From contig CALTVJ010000022.1 of NCBI GenBank assembly GCA_943912835.1, positions 1-24,559 on the forward strand: 24,559 nucleotides of DNA. Reading direction: 5' to 3'. Source of the stretch: an uncultured Porphyromonas sp. GTDB lineage: Bacteria > Bacteroidota > Bacteroidia > Bacteroidales > Porphyromonadaceae. Positions 1 through 7,810 of the stretch are shown here, one piece after another (position 1 is the stretch's first letter; the number at the start of each line of letters is the position of its first letter). The translations under genes and the position numbers were made by a program. The notes below the pieces were generated by a model. That model made no database searches. It was not told the DNA's origin and worked only from the letters and a program-made list of their open reading frames with translations.

Positions 1-681
1 CAAGATGCCGTTAATACGGCTAGAGAGTTCAATCTTCGCTTAGACTTTGATGGTGTTGTGCTCACCAAACTAGATGGAGATACCCGAGGTGGTGCGGCTA
101 TATCTATCCGCTCGGTTGTTGAGAAGCCTATCAAGTTTGTTGGTATGGGTGAGAAGATGGACGCTTTGGATGTGTTTCACCCAGAGCGTATGGCAGATCG
201 TATACTCGGTATGGGCGATATTGTATCGCTTGTAGAGCGTGCACAACAACAGTTTGATGAGCGTGAAGCTCGTCGCTTGGAGGAACGTATCGCCAAAGAC
301 CAGTTCGACTTTAACGACTTCCTTGGTCAGATACAGCAAATCAAGAGTATGGGTAACCTTAAAGAGCTTGCATCGATGATTCCTGGGGTTGGTAAGGCTA
401 TTAAGGATATCGATGTTGATGATAACGCTTTCAAGAGTATTGAAGCCATTATTTACTCAATGACTCCAGAGGAGAGACGTCGACCAAGCATTATTGATGC
501 ACGCAGACGTAAGCGTATCGCCGATGGTAGTGGTACGAGTGTGCAAGAGGTCAATAAGCTGATTACACAATTCACCCAAATGCGTAAGGTAATGAAGCAG
601 TTCCAAGGCTTCAAGGGACAAATGCCTAAAATGCCCAAGATGCCGAACTTATCGGCACTCAAATCTCGCTTCGGGATGTAA
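1..681 (+). CDS. ffh: Signal recognition particle protein Ffh, C-terminal part (5' end outside window)
   Basis: Ffh is the SRP54-type GTPase that binds SRP RNA and signal sequences and delivers ribosomes to FtsY at the membrane. The frame is open from base 1, which is partway through the gene. The opening residues hold the end of the GTPase domain: GQDAVN-type residues, then VLTKLDGDTRGGAA, the G4-like TKLDGD motif and the following G5 region. The rest is the methionine-rich M domain, ending in a Met/Lys/Pro tail (QMPKMPKMPNL...RFGM) typical of Bacteroidota Ffh. The GTG at 58 is internal, not a start. No frameshift is seen. It marks the conserved left border of the accessory region. Identification is confident; only the N domain and most of the G domain lie outside the window. 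Confidence 0.97.
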   Translation, partial: QDAVNTAREFNLRLDFDGVVLTKLDGDTRGGAAISIRSVVEKPIKFVGMGEKMDALDVFHPERMADRILGMGDIVSLVERAQQQFDEREARRLEERIAKDQFDFNDFLGQIQQIKSMGNLKELASMIPGVGKAIKDIDVDDNAFKSIEAIIYSMTPEERRRPSIIDARRRKRIADGSGTSVQEVNKLITQFTQMRKVMKQFQGFKGQMPKMPKMPNLSALKSRFGM

Positions 682-710
682 TACTTTCCCTCAAAGTATA
701 GAATTTTTTG
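681..710 (+). terminator. Rho-independent-type terminator of ffh
   Basis: The last base of the ffh stop codon begins a perfect 7-bp stem, ATACTTT/AAAGTAT, with a 5-nt CCCTC loop. It is followed by AGAATTTTTTG. The stem is AT-rich and therefore weak, but the T-run and position fit an intrinsic terminator for ffh. Confidence 0.6.
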
Positions 711-1111
711 TTTGTATTTGATTGTTGTTATATCCCCTTTACGTAAGGTTGTCTGTTTTTGTGTCTAGTTGCTCAAGTTTTGCTTGCGTCCGTAGGCTTC
801 GTTATAAATCATAGATTTGCTTTTGGGGGATAGGCTAGTTTGTTTTTTTGAGTCTCTGTATGGTACTAGCCCCCTATTTTTAGCTAACTGTCTGATATGC
901 TTGTTTAGCTCCATAAGAATAGTAGGCTCTAAGTTCTTGAAGCTTTTCTGTATTTTGTGGGAGAGAATTCATCTTAGTAACTACTGTAAGATCCTTAGAT
1001 CGTAATTATAGCTGGTCCCTCTCCCCACGAAGGACTTTGAGATGCTAGTTAAGGTATCATCGATGTTTTTTGTTAGTGTCGGAGTGGGTTAAGGGTAAGA
1101 CTTTGGTGTGA
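711..1111. other. Intergenic stretch without recognisable gene
   Basis: I see no convincing gene here. A 62-codon open frame at 817-1005 has no family resemblance, no obvious promoter and cysteine/leucine-rich composition typical of chance frames. The stretch lies between the ffh terminator and the decayed coding remnants that start near 1112. It probably belongs to the scar between core genome and island. Confidence 0.5.
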
Positions 1112-1556
1112 TCTTCATCGATCAGCTTTTTTATTGAAACTCTCTATCCTCTTCTTAACTATTCTTCCGTTTATAAAGCATTTGACACGGCTCAAAATAC
1201 AATTAATCAAGGCGGTAAGGTGGGGTGGAGAATTTAAAGATTACATACTTTGATGGCTTATTTATTCCATAAATGGGCGACTAAAAGAGGTAATACACTT
1301 GAGACCCTTGGGTTTGTGAAGTGGATTTATCCTTCTTTGAATTGTAGAGAAATTTCTTGAGTTGTTATAAATGGATCGGTAATATAGAAGCAATTATATC
1401 AAGATTTGCAGTCTTACCTATCAAGCTGGGGCTGCTGATCTTACTGAGGATCGTTGCTGTTTGTTGCGGAATAACGTAATCAAAAAGAAAGACTATTCTA
1501 GGGCTGCAGAGGGGAATCGTCCTCTGTATCTATTGGTACTTCTTATTTGTGATTAA
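1112..1556 (+). pseudogene. Decayed coding remnants upstream of the YobI-like fragment
   Basis: No intact gene is present, but two stretches have protein-like composition. Frame 2 from 1112 to 1360 reads FIETLYPLLNYSSVYKAFDT and onward, interrupted by TAA at 1235 and ended by TGA at 1358. Frame 3 from 1383 to 1556 is open for 57 codons (for example GAADLTEDRC, RAAEGNRPLYLLVLLICD) without a normal start. The first piece has the 'F-x-ETLY...V-x-KAFDTA' pattern seen near the end of CHAT/caspase-like protease domains, which makes it a speculative match. I cannot name the second piece. The likely reading is the eroded 5' part of a defence locus whose 3' end is the YobI-like fragment that follows. 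Confidence 0.35.
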
Positions 1557-2041
1557 ATGCTTGCTAACCTCACATCCGATTTTTTCAAAGACTGCTCCGT
1601 TTCAGAGATAGTATTAACCTCAAAAACGTTTTCACGCTCTCAGAAAGAGACCCTAATAAAGGAAATTCCAGAAGCTCACCTTTATTCATCTACCCCAATA
1701 GCAAATGCCGCTATTGAGATCGTCAATAATCAACCATCATTTGCATTAGACGAAAATACGTTGGTAGAGATTATCAAGAAATCTACCTTACAAGACCAAC
1801 GATTGAAGCTAGTTACGACAATAATCCAAAATACCTCCGATGACGATGAAATAGCGGAATTATTAGAGCTATTAGGTGGAGCCTATGCCGAGATTGCAAA
1901 GAGAGAAAAGCACCCAAATCTGGACAAAAATAGGGATAATGAGACTTTACTCAATCTGTGCTAATCTCCAAAGAATTCATTTCTTCCTATAGAGTAGAGA
2001 GAGACGATGCACATTTGCGTGTTTACCCGCGTAGGAGTTAA
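1557..2041 (+). pseudogene. YobI-like P-loop NTPase, C-terminal fragment with frameshift
   Basis: The 135-codon frame at 1557-1964 has the look of the extreme C-terminus of large YobI-type P-loop NTPases: ...DDDEIAELLELLGGAYAEIA, then KHPNLDKNRDNETLLNL. It stops at 1962. The expected tail continues in another frame from about 1958 as ISKEFISSYRVERDDAH, then LRVYPRRS, and ends with TAA at 2039-2041, so a small indel near 1955-1961 broke the frame. The ATPase domain and perhaps a thousand residues are missing upstream. The ATG at 1557 directly follows an in-frame TAA at 1554, so the start is probably accidental. YobI-like NTPases are large ATPases of probable defence or inter-bacterial conflict role; that is family knowledge. 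The assignment is by eye from the C-terminal motif only. Confidence 0.6.
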
Positions 2042-2119
2042 TACGACTATATTATGACGATAACAAATCTTTTGAAAATATATGGGGTATATAACAATCA
2101 ATAAGCAAAGAATAAAAAT

Positions 2120-4255
2120 ATGGGAAATTGTAACGATTCATTTAAACTAATAGCCCTAAAAGTTGGGAAGAACTGTCACGAAGACATTCGCAGGAATATC
2201 GAAACAGATAAGTGGTACTTCTTTGACCAAGATTATAATGAGGATAATGGGGAGATTGTCCATAGCAAGAGACAGTGTGTCCCCGAGGATTTCTTTTTTC
2301 TTAAAGATAAGGAGAAACTTCACATCAATATCCATGCTATTGTGGGGAAGAACGGCTCTGGCAAAAGTACGATCATAGACATCGCCTTGATGCTCATAAA
2401 CAACTACGCTTATAAAGCATTCAAAAAGATTCCTGGTGTAGAGTTGTCCCATGTTGATAAGCTTGAGGCTACACTTGCTTTTACTTTTGGCGATAAACTC
2501 TATTATTTACAGGGAAGTGAAAAGGAATTTCAAGTTATAGATTTAGAGTGCAAGAAGATTATAGATTTAGAGTGCAAGAAGAAGCAGGACTTTTTTTACA
2601 CGATACTGCTTAACTATTCCCTCTACGCCTATAATACTGGGGAATATTACCCTAAAGCAAAAGGGTTAGGTGAGTATTCAAAATCGACCTTTCCACTAGA
2701 AGTTCCTCAATATAACGATAGAGAACGTGTTGATTTGTATGATGACACTCATTGGTTAGGTAAGCTCTTTCATAAAAATGATGGATATTGTACGCCAATT
2801 GTTATCAATCCTAAGAGGAGGAGAGGCAATATAGAAGTTAATCTTGAAAGAGAGCTCTCTGAAGCTCGCTTTCTCTCTGTTCTGCATTCAAGCAATGCGG
2901 ACACGAACTTTGTCGGGCTTCTAGACAAAGCCTATGAAATCGAAAAATTTAAAATTCGACAAAACCCACTCTTAGAGGTAAATGGAGAAGACAATATCGA
3001 CAAACAAGTTTTGGCATTCATCCAAAATAAAAGAGTAGTTCTCAGGAGCGGTGATAGGTGGGTAGGATATGACGAAAACAATAATTTGTTCAAGTATGTA
3101 GTGGCATCTGTTAGAACAAAATGGTTTGACCACTTAGGATCCAAGACCATCCCAAGTCCTATAGAAAATTTACAAGATACAGAGTCTCTTATAGAACATA
3201 AAAATCGTTGGGTTGCCTTTGCCTACCTCATCTATAAAACACTGGCTATAGCATCTAATTACGCCGATTATTTATCTACTGGTAATAACTTTTGGGAAGA
3301 TTTTACTGCTACATATCAAAATGATGAGAAACAAAAAAAGCTTTGGTCGGATTTCATTGAGATCTTGATCAAAGACAGGAGCCATGCTACTTATAAATTA
3401 CACCAGACATTAAATTATCTGAAAATAGGGTACAAGGCTAAAGCTTATAAAGGAATAAACGGCGACTTTAAAGAACTAAGTATAGAAGAGTTTCAAGAGT
3501 TGTCTAACGACAAATATACCTTAGAAGAATACAAAGGAGATAAAATATATAGTTTGCCGCCATCGTTTTTTGAGATTGAGGTTTATGTTAGACGTAAAAA
3601 AGAAGGGAACGACAAAGGAGGAAAAGAGAAAGGCTTTCCAATTTCAAACTTAAGCTCTGGAGAGCGCCAACTTATACACACAATCGGCTGTGTACTTTAT
3701 CATCTGCATAACCTTAATTCTATAGAAGAGAATAGTGGTCGTGTACGATATGAGTACGTCAATCTTGTGTTTGATGAGATCGAGTTATACTTTCACCCCG
3801 AGTATCAACGACAATTTATCAATCGACTAGTTTCTGCAATTAGGGGAATGAACTTTAATCATATCAAAGGGATAAATATCTTACTCGCAACGCATTCCCC
3901 TTTTATTCTCTCAGACATTCCTAAAAGCAAGATCCTATTCCTTGACAATGGCAAGGCTGTTACCCAAGAGATTGCAGAGGAGACATTTGCTTCGAACATC
4001 CACACACTCCTTCGTCAGGCTTTTTTTCTTGATGGAGGTACAATGGGCGAGTTTGCTAAAGAGAAGATCAAAAGGTTAGCCCAAGAAATAGCAGAAATAA
4101 CAGAAATAACAAAAGGCACAGAAGCCCATAATGCGATAGAACAACAGATTAAACTTATCGGAGAGCCCATCCTACGCCGAGAACTTCAGCGGAAACTCCA
4201 AGAGAAGCAGAGTGTACATAATCGCCTTAGCAAGCTCAAAGAAGAAATAAAATAA
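2120..4255 (+). CDS. ABC/SMC-type ATPase of a Septu-like defence pair (PtuA-like)
   Basis: This 711-residue ATPase is paired with the HNH nuclease that follows. Its ABC motifs are all present. Walker A is GKNGSGKST (76-84), the signature is LSSGERQ (511-517), and Walker B is LVFDEIELYFHPE with D552/E553. The H-loop is ATHSPFILSDIP with H592. The long insert between Walker A and the signature is typical of OLD/PtuA/RecF-like defence ATPases. In Septu, PtuA forms an oligomer that holds and controls PtuB; that is family knowledge. The C-terminus from about 640 is charged and coiled-coil-like. The same heptad pattern continues past the TAA at 4253 (LQEEVDNLNKKLDDQDNTL) to TGA at 4319-4321, overlapping the next gene, so the stop looks secondary. 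The start at 2120 has an A-rich leader (AAAGAATAAAAAT). At 711 residues it is longer than typical PtuA, so a relative of Septu is possible instead. Confidence 0.75.
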   Translation: MGNCNDSFKLIALKVGKNCHEDIRRNIETDKWYFFDQDYNEDNGEIVHSKRQCVPEDFFFLKDKEKLHINIHAIVGKNGSGKSTIIDIALMLINNYAYKAFKKIPGVELSHVDKLEATLAFTFGDKLYYLQGSEKEFQVIDLECKKIIDLECKKKQDFFYTILLNYSLYAYNTGEYYPKAKGLGEYSKSTFPLEVPQYNDRERVDLYDDTHWLGKLFHKNDGYCTPIVINPKRRRGNIEVNLERELSEARFLSVLHSSNADTNFVGLLDKAYEIEKFKIRQNPLLEVNGEDNIDKQVLAFIQNKRVVLRSGDRWVGYDENNNLFKYVVASVRTKWFDHLGSKTIPSPIENLQDTESLIEHKNRWVAFAYLIYKTLAIASNYADYLSTGNNFWEDFTATYQNDEKQKKLWSDFIEILIKDRSHATYKLHQTLNYLKIGYKAKAYKGINGDFKELSIEEFQELSNDKYTLEEYKGDKIYSLPPSFFEIEVYVRRKKEGNDKGGKEKGFPISNLSSGERQLIHTIGCVLYHLHNLNSIEENSGRVRYEYVNLVFDEIELYFHPEYQRQFINRLVSAIRGMNFNHIKGINILLATHSPFILSDIPKSKILFLDNGKAVTQEIAEETFASNIHTLLRQAFFLDGGTMGEFAKEKIKRLAQEIAEITEITKGTEAHNAIEQQIKLIGEPILRRELQRKLQEKQSVHNRLSKLKEEIK
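2535..2582 (+). repeat. Perfect 24-bp in-frame tandem duplication inside the ATPase gene
   Basis: Two identical, abutting 24-bp units (2535-2558 and 2559-2582) encode VIDLECKKIIDLECKKK, that is, two copies of an eight-residue unit. The copies are identical at the DNA level, which suggests a recent slippage event. It lies in the insert region between Walker A and the ABC signature and preserves the frame. Confidence 0.9.
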
Positions 4256-4292
4256 CTACAAGAAGAAGTTGATAATCTAAACAAGAAACTCG

Positions 4293-5159
4293 ATGATCAA
4301 GATAACACACTCAAGCCTTGATAAGTTAGCTGACGAATATGCAAAGATTCTCACTAAAGGATGGAAAAGAAAGAGGCCTAAAGATATAGATCTATTTATA
4401 AATGCTATAAAAGAAGATCCTAATAACTTGATTAAAAGTCCAAAACAACCATTAGAGAGTCTTGTTAAGGGGAAATCTACATACGAATATCGATTAATTC
4501 TAAAGAAATATAAAATTGAGGGCAAGGAGACGACTTTGGCTGCGTGGCTTGTTCAAAAGTTAGGACTCACGGTTTGCCCTTACTGTAATCACGACTATAT
4601 TCTTACAAGAGACCCTAAAAATGGGGTTGGTCGAGCACAGTTAGATCATTATTTCCCTAAGAAGAAATATCCCCATTTAGCTCTATCATTTTATAATCTG
4701 ATTCCCAGTTGTCCTACATGCAACCGACTTAAAGGGGAAGAGAAGATAAGTCTTAACCCTTATGAAGGAGGAATAGAGAATAGTTATCTCTTCGTAGTAA
4801 CTAATTTAGTTGAGTTTTTTCTCTTAGAAGATGAAACTCAAGTAGAATTAGTCAAGAATACGTCTTATCACGATGAGCAGTCTCTAGACCCAAACGAGAA
4901 TATCAAAATATTTCAGATCAATGAATTATACTCTCAGCACGAGCCCCTTGTACGAGACCTGCTTACCAAAGCTCAGGCCTATCAAGAGGGATATTATGAA
5001 AGTCTCCGAGACAACTTTAAGGAGTTGGGCATTGGGAGCAACAAGGACTTAGATAGACTTATATTTGGGAATTACGTCGCTCCCGAGGACTTTGGGAAGC
5101 AACCGCTCAGCAAATTCACAAGAGACATCCTGCTACAGCTTGGGATTGACCTAAGTTAA
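4293..5159 (+). CDS. HNH endonuclease of the Septu-like pair (PtuB-like)
   Basis: This 288-residue protein has a clear HNH/treble-clef nuclease core. It carries C95-P-Y-C98-N-H, then LDHYFPKKKYPHLALSFYN with D118-H119 as the catalytic pair and N135 as the HNH asparagine, then C140-P-T-C143-N-R-L-K-G. The two CxxC pairs would bind a structural zinc. The N-terminal 90 residues are basic and helical. It probably cuts nucleic acid when released or activated by the upstream ATPase, as in Septu (family knowledge). The gap to the ATPase stop is 37 bp, but the ATPase frame reads on through the stop and would overlap this start, so the two were probably translationally coupled originally. The start ATG at 4293 is the only good one before the conserved core. 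The nuclease family is confident; the system name less so. Confidence 0.85.
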   Translation: MIKITHSSLDKLADEYAKILTKGWKRKRPKDIDLFINAIKEDPNNLIKSPKQPLESLVKGKSTYEYRLILKKYKIEGKETTLAAWLVQKLGLTVCPYCNHDYILTRDPKNGVGRAQLDHYFPKKKYPHLALSFYNLIPSCPTCNRLKGEEKISLNPYEGGIENSYLFVVTNLVEFFLLEDETQVELVKNTSYHDEQSLDPNENIKIFQINELYSQHEPLVRDLLTKAQAYQEGYYESLRDNFKELGIGSNKDLDRLIFGNYVAPEDFGKQPLSKFTRDILLQLGIDLS

Positions 5160-5347
5160 AGAAGCTACTTTAGAGTGATGTAATTTCATCCCTTTCCCGT
5201 GTAAGAATCTTAGCTTCTAAATCCATAACTATTCGGTTGGGATAATATGTTACTCTCTATTTGCATTCCCAAGTTAAGGTTGGGTTATCCTACTTCTTTT
5301 CTTGCTGATGGCTATGCGGATTTTCGGAGGTACTATAGAGAGTCTGG

Positions 5348-5398
5348 TCGTCCTACTTAGGCGACAATCATCGCTTAAGTAGGACGAGATTTTCTTTC
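5348..5398 (+). terminator. Strong rho-independent terminator after the Septu-like pair
   Basis: A 16-bp stem, TCGTCCTACTTAGGCG paired with CGCTTAAGTAGGACGA with one G-T wobble, encloses an 8-nt loop. It is followed by GATTTTCTTTCT. It lies about 190 bp after the HNH gene and would end that transcript. Confidence 0.75.
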
Positions 5399-5429
5399 TA
5401 AGTCAGCGATCATTCTGATTAAACAATAA

Positions 5430-5467
5430 GCAATCGGACGCACAACAAATGTTGAGTGTCCGATTGC
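5430..5467. other. Second stable hairpin in the intergenic region
   Basis: GCAATCGGACGCACAAC pairs with GTTGAGTGTCCGATTGC with one wobble and one mismatch, around a short loop. There is no T-run on the + strand. On the - strand it is followed by TTATTGTTTAAT, so it may be a leftward terminator. It could alternatively be a processed RNA element. Confidence 0.5.
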
Positions 5468-5515
5468 TCCTAAGGGGGAAGCTCCTTACTCTGGGAGCTG
5501 GCGAGAGCGTAAGGC

Positions 5516-5608
5516 TTACTCCTCGCTTAGGCGTTGCTGTTTGATGAGTAAATCAGCTTAACGCTCGAGAGCCTGCTCGTAGTTGAGGATACGGGTACGA
5601 AATCTCAC
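5516..5608 (-). pseudogene. Small remnant resembling the N-terminus of an HI0074-family (HEPN/MNT) protein
   Basis: On the - strand one frame reads VRFRTRILNYEQALER, a stop (5558-5560), then ADLLIKQQRLSEE and a stop (5516-5518). This resembles the N-terminus of nucleotidyltransferase substrate-binding proteins of the HI0074 family, 'RFxxRxxNYxKALExL...LSELEKQGLIQ'. These are HEPN partners of MNT antitoxins. Only about 30 residues survive and no partner nucleotidyltransferase is visible. The match is by eye on a short stretch, so a chance resemblance is possible. Confidence 0.35.
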
Positions 5609-5661
5609 AATGCTATCCCTACGTATCTGTCGCCGAGAAAAGGCTATCTAAATGCGCGATA

Positions 5662-5689
5662 TTTGTCTCTCTCTTTTTGTATATCTTTG
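5662..5689 (+). promoter_or_regulatory. Candidate Bacteroidota-type promoter for the 5721 operon
   Basis: TTTG at 5662-5665 and TATCTTTG at 5682-5689, the latter matching TAnnTTTG exactly, lie 16 bp apart, a little shorter than the usual 19-21. The -7 element ends 31 bp before the start codon at 5721. Motif match only. Confidence 0.45.
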
Positions 5690-5720
5690 GCTATAAGTAT
5701 TAACCGTAGATATTAAAAGT

Positions 5721-6593
5721 ATGGATTCTCGTACAATTGGGTTCTATTTACTATCCTTATCTCATGAGGAGATAGAACGACCTATTCAAGCATCTCTAAC
5801 TCAGCTTCTGCGATTTATTGAATCTCAAGAACGCATAAAGAGAAAGATTGAATTTAGAGGGGACAAGATTGCACTACTAGATTTGTGCAGTTTTTCTCGT
5901 GATGATAATCCGATCAAACTCCTTTTTAAGAGTGCGAAACATAGTTATCGAGCACCTCTTATAGATAAAGATACTGTTGAAGAGAGAGATAATCCGAAAA
6001 GAATGAATGAAGGTGAGCAAATCAAAACTCATGCCCTTATTAAATTCAGTAGAGGTAGAGCTATTCTTCTTTTGGAGACAGGACTAGGGAGGCTCTCTAG
6101 TGAACACATTGTTGATTACCTCAATCAAATGAAGTCTTTACACAATAGACAATATGAGGGTGGAGAACAAATCTGTGGCATATTCAAGATTTATATTATG
6201 CCTCGAGATGACTTCAGAGAGGTTTTAAATAGTATGACTCGAGTGTCGTGTGCAACTATATATACTGATTCCAGAATCTTAGGTTCTGAATTTCTCAACT
6301 ATGCAAATGTTTCCGAGGAAGTAAGAGAAGAAGTTATCTTAGAGATTAAGGCCGAACGTAGCAAAAGTATTATACAGGTAGCGTATGACCTGCTTACTCA
6401 TAGCTCACGATCTGATTCTACAATCAACCGAGTAAAAGTAAAAGGGAAGTTGCCCAATGGGAGTGAAGCTGTCATTGATACAGACTTTATGCTCAAGAAG
6501 GAAACGATAACCGCAGATAGAAATCCAGATACTGGAGAATATAGCAGTCCATACATTTTTTCACAATTAGTGCATTTATCCGAACAATTTTAG
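5721..6593 (+). CDS. Unassigned soluble protein, first gene of a two-gene cassette
   Basis: This 290-residue protein has no signal peptide or membrane segment, and I do not recognise its family. The N-terminal third (MDSRTIGFYLLSLSHEEIER...) looks mixed alpha/beta. A central segment has alternating hydrophobic strands, THALIKFSRGRAILLLETGL. A C-terminal part reads KVKGKLPNGSEAVIDTDFML, also strand-rich. No Walker, HNH or PD-(D/E)xK motif is evident to me. It ends 3 bp before the ATG of a four-helix membrane protein, so the two are surely co-translated. A soluble sensor paired with a small membrane protein is a common plan for phage-defence modules, and the location inside a defence island supports that, but the function is inference. 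The canonical Kiwa system has a similar part list but the opposite gene order, and I see no DUF4868-like features here. Confidence 0.8.
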   Translation: MDSRTIGFYLLSLSHEEIERPIQASLTQLLRFIESQERIKRKIEFRGDKIALLDLCSFSRDDNPIKLLFKSAKHSYRAPLIDKDTVEERDNPKRMNEGEQIKTHALIKFSRGRAILLLETGLGRLSSEHIVDYLNQMKSLHNRQYEGGEQICGIFKIYIMPRDDFREVLNSMTRVSCATIYTDSRILGSEFLNYANVSEEVREEVILEIKAERSKSIIQVAYDLLTHSSRSDSTINRVKVKGKLPNGSEAVIDTDFMLKKETITADRNPDTGEYSSPYIFSQLVHLSEQF

Positions 6594-6596
6594 ATT

Positions 6597-7088
6597 ATGT
6601 ATGTGGAATTCCTATATATCGTTCTTGATTATATCTCGACTTTAAACAAAAGGGAAGCAATTATTGAATGGGGGATACCCATTATACTCGGTGTATTGTG
6701 TGCAATTATAAATCCTCAAGCCCAATACGAAACTATCAAAGAGCTTGTTCCTTTTTTAGGCATTCTTTTAGGCTTTTCGATAGCTTCATTGACATTTATA
6801 CTATCTAATGAAGCTATAAGAGTAACTACACAACAGAGTTCTTCCAAACGCAAGATAAGAGGGAAAGTGATCTCTTTATACAAACTTCTTGTCGTATATC
6901 TTTCTTATCCCATTGCTATGGAGGCCGTTTTGTGTATAGCATACTATATAGGGAAGTTATTCTCTAATTTTGATCTTGGAGACTTATCGACTGTCTTTAA
7001 TACAGTTTTTCTAATCCTTGCTTTGAATGTGCTTTTGGCAATAATTAAAATAACAATTTCTGTATACTTCATTGTTTCCCGAGAGTAA
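6597..7088 (+). CDS. Small four-helix integral membrane protein, partner of the 5721 gene
   Basis: This 163-residue protein has about four hydrophobic helices. They lie near residues 25-41 (WGIPIILGVLCAIIN), 50-68 (LVPFLGILLGFSIASLTFIL), 95-117 (LLVVYLSYPIAMEAVLCIAY) and 133-160 (TVFLILALNVLLAIIKITIS). A basic loop, SSSKRKIRGK, between helices two and three suggests a cytosolic face there. No signal peptide is visible. It begins 3 bp after the upstream stop, implying translational coupling and a fixed ratio of the two products. By analogy with other defence modules it could be a pore-forming or membrane-disrupting effector controlled by the soluble partner, but this is inference; no named family is recognised. 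Confidence 0.8.
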   Translation: MYVEFLYIVLDYISTLNKREAIIEWGIPIILGVLCAIINPQAQYETIKELVPFLGILLGFSIASLTFILSNEAIRVTTQQSSSKRKIRGKVISLYKLLVVYLSYPIAMEAVLCIAYYIGKLFSNFDLGDLSTVFNTVFLILALNVLLAIIKITISVYFIVSRE

Positions 7089-7347
7089 ACAAATACGCTT
7101 TTAATAAGCGATATACACAAATTTGCTTACCTTCGAAGAGTGATAGAGCAGATTAGGGACCAATAATTTGTATCACTATGATTAAGATTAAAGCTATAGG
7201 TGAAAATTAAGACTGCTCTTAAGGGAGTTCGCATGGAGCGTGCCGAACGCTTGCTCGATGTGCCTTACGCCTATTGACTCATCGACGATGGTGATCATGT
7301 CGGGCTGTAAAAGAAATGGAGAGTTTCAAGCATACAAACTAAATATT

Positions 7348-7752
7348 ATGAAGAAAATTATTTGTTTATATGGTAGTGCTAATAAGGGCAAAACACATAC
7401 TTTAAATATGCTAGTTGGGATCTTAGATCCTATACAAACAATTAACATTAAGAAGTTAGGAGAAAATCAGCAAAAAGTTGTGGAGTATAATGGACATCGG
7501 ATTGCAATTACCTCAGCAGGAGATAGCCGTCACGAGTTAGAAAAGAATATCAAATTCTGCCAAAAGAATGAATGTGATATATTAATTACCGCAACGAGAA
7601 CTAGAGGAGGCTCAACTGAGGAAGTACATAAATTCTCTCAAGAAGTTTCATGCAAGATAACATGGTTGAGGAAAAATGAGGCTATTGAACTAAAAAACTT
7701 GATTAACGAATCTCAAGCAAAAGACATTCAAGCTATTCTTGATAAATTGTAG
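7348..7752 (+). CDS. Small stand-alone P-loop NTPase-like protein of unknown role
   Basis: The protein is 134 residues when started at the ATG at 7348. That start is chosen because the reading IICLYGSANKGKTHTLNMLV opens with a beta-strand and a Walker A motif, GSANKGKT, as expected for a P-loop fold. The frame is open back to 7240, but that extension has odd composition and no family likeness. Further features are ITSAGDSRHELEKNI (possible switch or Walker B-like strand) and CDILITATRTRGGSTEEV. It is far shorter than most ATPases, so it may act as a kinase-like or adaptor protein. It has its own terminator and sits 259 bp after the membrane protein gene, so it is probably a separate transcription unit. 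Family not recognised. Confidence 0.65.
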   Translation: MKKIICLYGSANKGKTHTLNMLVGILDPIQTINIKKLGENQQKVVEYNGHRIAITSAGDSRHELEKNIKFCQKNECDILITATRTRGGSTEEVHKFSQEVSCKITWLRKNEAIELKNLINESQAKDIQAILDKL

Positions 7753-7771
7753 TTCTTACTTAGTGCATAAA

Positions 7772-7810
7772 ATTCCCACATTAGAGAAAGTCTTTATGTG
7801 GGAGTTTTTA
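7772..7810 (+). terminator. Rho-independent terminator after the P-loop gene
   Basis: TCCCACAT (7774-7781) pairs with ATGTGGGA (7796-7803) and is followed by GTTTTTAC. It sits 20 bp after the stop codon of the small P-loop gene. Confidence 0.75.

Noticed and set aside
817..1005. 62-codon open frame after ffh
   Set aside because: It has no family resemblance, no promoter and chance-like composition; it lies in a decayed region.
2120..5159. Retron with PtuAB-type effectors
   Set aside because: No reverse transcriptase or msr/msd structure is visible next to the ATPase-HNH pair.
5721..7088. Kiwa (KwaA/KwaB) system
   Set aside because: The membrane gene comes second rather than first, and the soluble protein shows no DUF4868-like features that I can see.
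7240..7347. N-terminal extension of the small P-loop protein
   Set aside because: The composition is unrelated to the P-loop fold, and the Walker A strand begins right after the ATG at 7348.
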